A stretch of DNA of 18,920 bases, from the NCBI GenBank assembly GCA_017996845.1, contig JAGOGF010000034.1, positions 1 through 18,920 of the forward strand, written 5' to 3'. This DNA comes from Butyrivibrio sp. GTDB lineage: Bacteria; Bacillota_A; Clostridia; Lachnospirales; Lachnospiraceae. Shown piece after piece: positions 14,378 through 18,920 of the stretch. Numbering within the stretch: the stretch's first letter is position 1; each line of letters starts with the position of its first letter. The position numbers and the translations under genes are program-made. Under the pieces are notes generated by a model. The model had not been told where the DNA came from and did not search any database. It was given only the letters and a program-made list of their open reading frames with translations.

Positions 14378-17300
14378 ATGGCAGATCAGTATCATAATGC
14401 GCTCTACAACCCACAGGAGGAACATGATGCCTGTGGAATCGGGACAATCGTTAATATCGACGGACATGCAGATTACCAGGTACTGGATGATGCGCTTCAT
14501 ATTGTTGAGAAACTGGAGCATCGTGCAGGTAAGGATGCAACAGGTAAAGTCGGTGATGGTGTCGGTATTCTTCTGCAGATTTCACATTCTTTTTTCAAAG
14601 GGGCAGCAAAGCAGCTGGGAATTGAACTTGGCGGTGCCAGAGATTATGGTGTCGGCATGTTCTTTTTTCCGCAGGACAATCTTAAAAGAACCTTTGCGAT
14701 GCGAATGTTTGAAGTGATCGCAGAGAAAAACGGCCTGCAGTTTCTGGGCTGGAGAACAGTCCCTGTACATTCCGAGATTCTGGGTGAAGTAGCCGTAAAC
14801 TGTATGCCGGAAATCATGCAGTGCTTTATTGCGCGCCCTGAGCATTGTGCAAAGGGTATTGACTTTGATCGTAAATTATATGTTTGCAGACGTGAATTTG
14901 AACAAAGTTCAGAGGATACCTATATCTGCTCTCTTTCTTCCAGAACCATTGTCTATAAAGGAATGTTTTTGGTAAAACAGCTGCGCGCTTTTTATGAGGA
15001 TCTGCAGAGCAGGGATTATAAGACGGCAATTGCCATGGTACATTCCCGTTTTTCAACCAATACGACACCGAGCTGGGAGCGTGCACATCCGTACCGCATG
15101 ATTGCGCATAACGGAGAAATCAATACCATACGGGGTAACATTGACCGTATGCTTGCACGGGAAGAGACCATGTCCTCCCCGATTATGGAAAACGATGTAG
15201 AAAAGGTATTTCCTGTTATTACCAAGTCGGGTTCTGATTCTGCAATGATGGATAATACACTGGAATTTTTCTATATGAATGGAATTGATCTGCCGCTTGC
15301 GGTAATGATGATGATTCCGGAACCATGGAAGCATAATAAGGCGATGGAAGCAGAGAAGAAGGACTTTTATCATTATTATGCAACGATGATGGAACCCTGG
15401 GATGGCCCTGCCGCAATTCTCTTTTCGGATGGCGATATCGTAGGTGCGACACTTGACCGAAACGGTCTACGCCCTTCCCGTTATTACATTACCGATGATA
15501 ACAGACTGATTCTTTCATCTGAAGTAGGCGTCCTGGATATTGCACCGGAGCATATTGTCAGAAAATCAAGATTACAGCCGGGACGTATTCTGCTCGTAGA
15601 TACCAAACAGAAACGGATCATATCGGATGATGAGTGTAAGAGCAGCTATGCACAGAAACAGCCTTACGGCGAATGGCTGGATCAGAATCTGCTGTATCTT
15701 AAGAACCTTTCGATTCCAAATAAGAAGATTCCCGAACATACACAGGAGATGCGTGACAAGCTGTATAAGGTATTCGGATATACTTATGAGGATGTCAAGA
15801 GCAGTATTGTGCCGATGGCAACAAACGGTGTTGAGGCAACAGCCTCCATGGGACATGATATCCCGCTTGCTGTTTTATCGGAGAAACATCAGCTTCTGTT
15901 TTCCTATTTCAAGCAATTGTTTGCCCAGGTTACCAATCCGCCGATCGATTCGCTTCGTGAGGAAATTGTTACGGATACAACCGTTTATATCGGATCAGAC
16001 GGGAATCTGTTAAAAGAAAAAGGTGATAACTGTCAGGTTCTGGAAGTAGATAACCCGATTCTGACCGGTGTGGATCTGATGAAGATCAAATCGCTTCATC
16101 AGAAGGGCTTCATGTCTGAAGTGATTTCCATACTGTATTATAAGAATACTTCGCTTGAAAAAGCGCTGGAGCAGCTTTGTATCAGTGTAGACCGTGCCTA
16201 TAGCAAGGGCTATAATATCGTGATTCTCTCTGACAGAGGAATCGACGAAAACCATGTTGCGGTTCCGTCACTTCTGGCAGTATCGGCAGTGGAACAACAT
16301 CTGGTTCGGACCAAGAAAAGAACGGCGATATCGTTAATCCTGGAAAGCGGCGAGCCAAGAGATGTTCATCAGATGGCGGCGCTTCTTGGATTCGGCGCAC
16401 GTGCAATCAATCCATATCTTGCACATGAGTGTATTGCGGAGATGATCGATATCGGGGTAATGGACAAGGATTACCATACTGCGATTGAAGATTATAATCG
16501 TGCAATTCTGCATGGTATTGTTAAAATTGCAGCGAAAATGGGTATCAGCACCCTGCAATCCTATCAGTCTGCCCGTATTTTTGAGGCGATCGGATTAAGC
16601 GTGGATGTGATCGAAAAATATTTTACCGGGATTGTCAGCCGCGTAGGCGGAATCGGACTGGATGAAATTGCAGAGGGTGTTACCTATCGGCATGACCATG
16701 CATTTGATCCCCTCGGACTTGGCGTGGATACCTCGCTTGACAGCCTGGGACTGCATAAACTCAGAAGCGGTGCGGATAAAGAAGACCATATGTACAATCC
16801 GCAGACGATTATCGCGCTCCAGCAGGCAACCCATAATGGAGATTATACCAGATTTAAGGAATATACAGCCATGGTGGATAATGATCTGCCGCATACCCTG
16901 CGCGGACTGTTGGAGTTTGTCCCGCAGAACAAGGAAATTTCACTGGAAGAAGTGGAACCGGCAGCTGCAATTGTCAAAAGGTTCAAAACAGGTGCAATGT
17001 CCTATGGATCAATTTCACAGGAAGCGCATGAAACGATGGCAATTGCCATGAACAGACTGGGAGGAAAGTCCAATACCGGAGAAGGCGGAGAAAATCCGGA
17101 ACGTTACAGTACGGAAAAAAATTCTGCGATCAAACAGGTTGCATCCGGCCGATTTGGCGTGACCAGCTCCTATCTGAACAGCGCCGTTGAGATTCAGATC
17201 AAGATGGCACAGGGCGCAAAGCCGGGTGAAGGCGGACATCTTCCGGGACAGAAAGTATACCCGTGGGTTGCAAAAACAAGATTTTCGACCCCTGGCGTAT

Positions 17301-18901
17301 CACTGATCTCACCGCCGCCGCATCATGATATTTATTCCATTGAAGATCTGGCACAGCTGATCTATGATCTGAAAAATGCCAACAGAAAGTCCAGAATTTC
17401 CGTAAAACTCGTATCAGAGGCAGGAGTCGGGACAATTGCATCCGGAGTTGCAAAGGCCGGTGCGCAGGTCATACTGATATCCGGTTATGATGGCGGTACA
17501 GGAGCGGCACCGATCAGTTCCATCCACAATGCAGGACTTCCATGGGAACTTGGAATAGCAGAAGCACATCAGACACTGATTGAAAACGGTTTGCGTGACA
17601 GGGTCATTCTGGAGACAGACGGTAAACTGATGAGTGGCAGAGATGTTGTTATTGCAGCAATGCTTGGTGCAGAGGAATATGGTTTTGCGACAGCACCGCT
17701 TGTTTCGATGGGTTGCATGATGATGCGTGTCTGCAATCAGGATACGTGCCCGGTTGGTATTGCAACACAGAATGAGTGTCTCAGAAAACGCTTTAAAGGC
17801 AAGCCGGAATATGTGATGAACTTCATGACCTATATCGCAGAAGAAATGCGGGAGATCATGGCCAAACTCGGATTTCGGACAATTGACGAGATGGTGGGCA
17901 GAACAGACTGCCTGCGTATGAAAGAGAAGCAGATTACAGAGAGAGCTGCCATGGTAGACCTTTCTGCAATCATTGATCCCGAATATGTAAATGCAAAAGA
18001 AAGACATTTCGATCCGGCGCATGTATTTGATTTCCATCTTGAAAAAACAGTTGATGAAGCAATTTTACTGCCTAAATTTGCGCAGGCAATGAAAAATGGT
18101 ACACATCATGAAGAAACCGTAGAAGTGTCCAGTACGAATCGTACGGTTGGCACAATTCTCGGTTCTGATATAACGGCACGGTTTGGTGATTCCCTGCGGG
18201 AAGATACTTTTGTTGTGAAATGTATTGGCGGAGGCGGACAGTCCTTTGGCGCATTTATTCCAAAGGGACTGACCATGCATTTGTCTGGAGATGCCAACGA
18301 TGGATTCGGTAAAGGTCTGTCCGGGGGCAAGGTAGTTGTGGTTCCGCCTGAAAAGGCAGCATTCAAGGCAAGCGAAAATATTATCATCGGTAATGTTGCA
18401 CTTTATGGAGCTACAAGCGGTAAGGCTTATGTCTGCGGTATTGCAGGAGAACGCTTCTGTGTACGTAATTCAGGGGCAACGGCAGTAGTAGAAGGCTGTG
18501 GCGATCATGGACTCGAATATATGACAGGGGGACGCGCAGTCGTACTGGGTGAAACAGGTAAGAATTTTGCAGCCGGCATGAGCGGTGGTATTGCCTATGT
18601 GCTGGACATGGATCACAGTCTGTACCGTCGTATGAACAAGGACATGGTATCAATGACCGAAGTAACCGAAAAATATGATGTTGCAGAGCTGAAGGCAATT
18701 CTGAAAGATTACGTAAAAGAAACAAAGTCTGTTTTGGGTAAAGAGGTACTGGAACACTTTGACGAGTACCTTCCTCATTTCAAGAAGATCGTACCGAATG
18801 ATTATCAGCGTATTCTGACCGCAATCAGTAAATACGAGGAGCAGGGTATTTCACATGAAAATGCCGAGCTCGAAGCATTCAATGAAATGAAAAAAGGCTG
18901 A
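14378..18901 (+). CDS. gltB: Glutamate synthase large subunit
   Basis: This 1507-residue enzyme transfers the amide nitrogen of glutamine to 2-oxoglutarate, giving two glutamates. An 18-residue propeptide precedes the nucleophile C19 in 'DACGIG' of the glutaminase domain (to about residue 430; 'HNGEINTIRGN' is also present). A central domain follows. The FMN/2-oxoglutarate synthase barrel spans about 835-1200, with 'GAMSYGSIS', 'GEGGENPERY' and 'SGYDGGTGAAP'. The [3Fe-4S] cysteines C1113, C1119 and C1124 show the same spacing as in Azospirillum GltB. The C-terminal glycine-rich beta-helix is near 1280-1410. The length is normal. The ATG at 14378 is seven bases after AAAGGA; the in-frame ATG at 14372 is too close, and further upstream starts lie in the leader. 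It captures nitrogen released by the island upstream. Confidence 0.97.
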   Translation: MADQYHNALYNPQEEHDACGIGTIVNIDGHADYQVLDDALHIVEKLEHRAGKDATGKVGDGVGILLQISHSFFKGAAKQLGIELGGARDYGVGMFFFPQDNLKRTFAMRMFEVIAEKNGLQFLGWRTVPVHSEILGEVAVNCMPEIMQCFIARPEHCAKGIDFDRKLYVCRREFEQSSEDTYICSLSSRTIVYKGMFLVKQLRAFYEDLQSRDYKTAIAMVHSRFSTNTTPSWERAHPYRMIAHNGEINTIRGNIDRMLAREETMSSPIMENDVEKVFPVITKSGSDSAMMDNTLEFFYMNGIDLPLAVMMMIPEPWKHNKAMEAEKKDFYHYYATMMEPWDGPAAILFSDGDIVGATLDRNGLRPSRYYITDDNRLILSSEVGVLDIAPEHIVRKSRLQPGRILLVDTKQKRIISDDECKSSYAQKQPYGEWLDQNLLYLKNLSIPNKKIPEHTQEMRDKLYKVFGYTYEDVKSSIVPMATNGVEATASMGHDIPLAVLSEKHQLLFSYFKQLFAQVTNPPIDSLREEIVTDTTVYIGSDGNLLKEKGDNCQVLEVDNPILTGVDLMKIKSLHQKGFMSEVISILYYKNTSLEKALEQLCISVDRAYSKGYNIVILSDRGIDENHVAVPSLLAVSAVEQHLVRTKKRTAISLILESGEPRDVHQMAALLGFGARAINPYLAHECIAEMIDIGVMDKDYHTAIEDYNRAILHGIVKIAAKMGISTLQSYQSARIFEAIGLSVDVIEKYFTGIVSRVGGIGLDEIAEGVTYRHDHAFDPLGLGVDTSLDSLGLHKLRSGADKEDHMYNPQTIIALQQATHNGDYTRFKEYTAMVDNDLPHTLRGLLEFVPQNKEISLEEVEPAAAIVKRFKTGAMSYGSISQEAHETMAIAMNRLGGKSNTGEGGENPERYSTEKNSAIKQVASGRFGVTSSYLNSAVEIQIKMAQGAKPGEGGHLPGQKVYPWVAKTRFSTPGVSLISPPPHHDIYSIEDLAQLIYDLKNANRKSRISVKLVSEAGVGTIASGVAKAGAQVILISGYDGGTGAAPISSIHNAGLPWELGIAEAHQTLIENGLRDRVILETDGKLMSGRDVVIAAMLGAEEYGFATAPLVSMGCMMMRVCNQDTCPVGIATQNECLRKRFKGKPEYVMNFMTYIAEEMREIMAKLGFRTIDEMVGRTDCLRMKEKQITERAAMVDLSAIIDPEYVNAKERHFDPAHVFDFHLEKTVDEAILLPKFAQAMKNGTHHEETVEVSSTNRTVGTILGSDITARFGDSLREDTFVVKCIGGGGQSFGAFIPKGLTMHLSGDANDGFGKGLSGGKVVVVPPEKAAFKASENIIIGNVALYGATSGKAYVCGIAGERFCVRNSGATAVVEGCGDHGLEYMTGGRAVVLGETGKNFAAGMSGGIAYVLDMDHSLYRRMNKDMVSMTEVTEKYDVAELKAILKDYVKETKSVLGKEVLEHFDEYLPHFKKIVPNDYQRILTAISKYEEQGISHENAELEAFNEMKKG

Positions 18902-18903
18902 GA

Positions 18904-18920
18904 AAGGAAGGATACAGTCA
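18904..18920 (+). promoter_or_regulatory. Ribosome site of the next gene, probably gltD
   Basis: AAGGAAGG at 18904-18911 begins two bases after the gltB stop, and the final base of the window (A, 18920) is eight bases downstream, the right spacing for an ATG. In bacteria the small subunit gene gltD commonly follows gltB. Its identity is inferred; no coding sequence is visible. Confidence 0.45.

Overview
The window looks like chromosomal DNA of an anaerobic Firmicute, most likely a Lachnospiraceae-type Clostridium. The reasons are moderate GC, AGGAGG-type ribosome sites, short intergenic gaps, sigma-A-like promoters with 17-bp spacers, and proteins typical of that group. All sixteen genes lie on the + strand. 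I see no tRNA, rRNA, IS element, CRISPR array or phage gene.

Layout. (1) Positions 1-2663 hold a polar amino-acid ABC importer (binding protein truncated by the window edge, permease, ATPase) followed 9 bases later by an orphan LuxR-type regulator. (2) Positions 2664-8268 hold a promoter, a leader hairpin, a PII signalling protein, the polyamine-type importer PotABCD, and an ornithine-cyclodeaminase/mu-crystallin family (OCD) protein. (3) Positions 8269-12956 hold a leader with a clear intrinsic terminator, a second OCD paralogue, and four tightly packed redox genes: a [2Fe-2S] protein, an FAD/NAD oxidoreductase with a C-terminal ferredoxin-like domain, a BFD-like [2Fe-2S] protein, and a DAO-type FAD amine/imino-acid oxidoreductase. 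(4) Positions 13026-14189 hold an iron-dependent alcohol dehydrogenase. (5) Positions 14190-18901 hold a strong promoter, a long terminator-like leader hairpin, and the glutamate synthase large subunit gltB. The last bases look like the ribosome site of a following gene, probably gltD.

Inferred joint role: a nitrogen-scavenging island. An amine or amino-acid-like compound would be imported and oxidised by the four-subunit flavin/iron-sulfur complex. Its imine or keto product would be handled by the OCD proteins, any aldehyde reduced by the alcohol dehydrogenase, and the released ammonia stored through GltB. The gene set resembles both the archaeal dye-linked proline dehydrogenase complexes and the agrobacterial opine regions (opine oxidase, OCD and ABC importer). 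The substrate cannot be read from the sequence. The most unusual points are this gene combination, the PII gene heading the pot operon, a lost acidic residue in one OCD paralogue, and terminator-like hairpins just before the first ribosome site of three transcription units.
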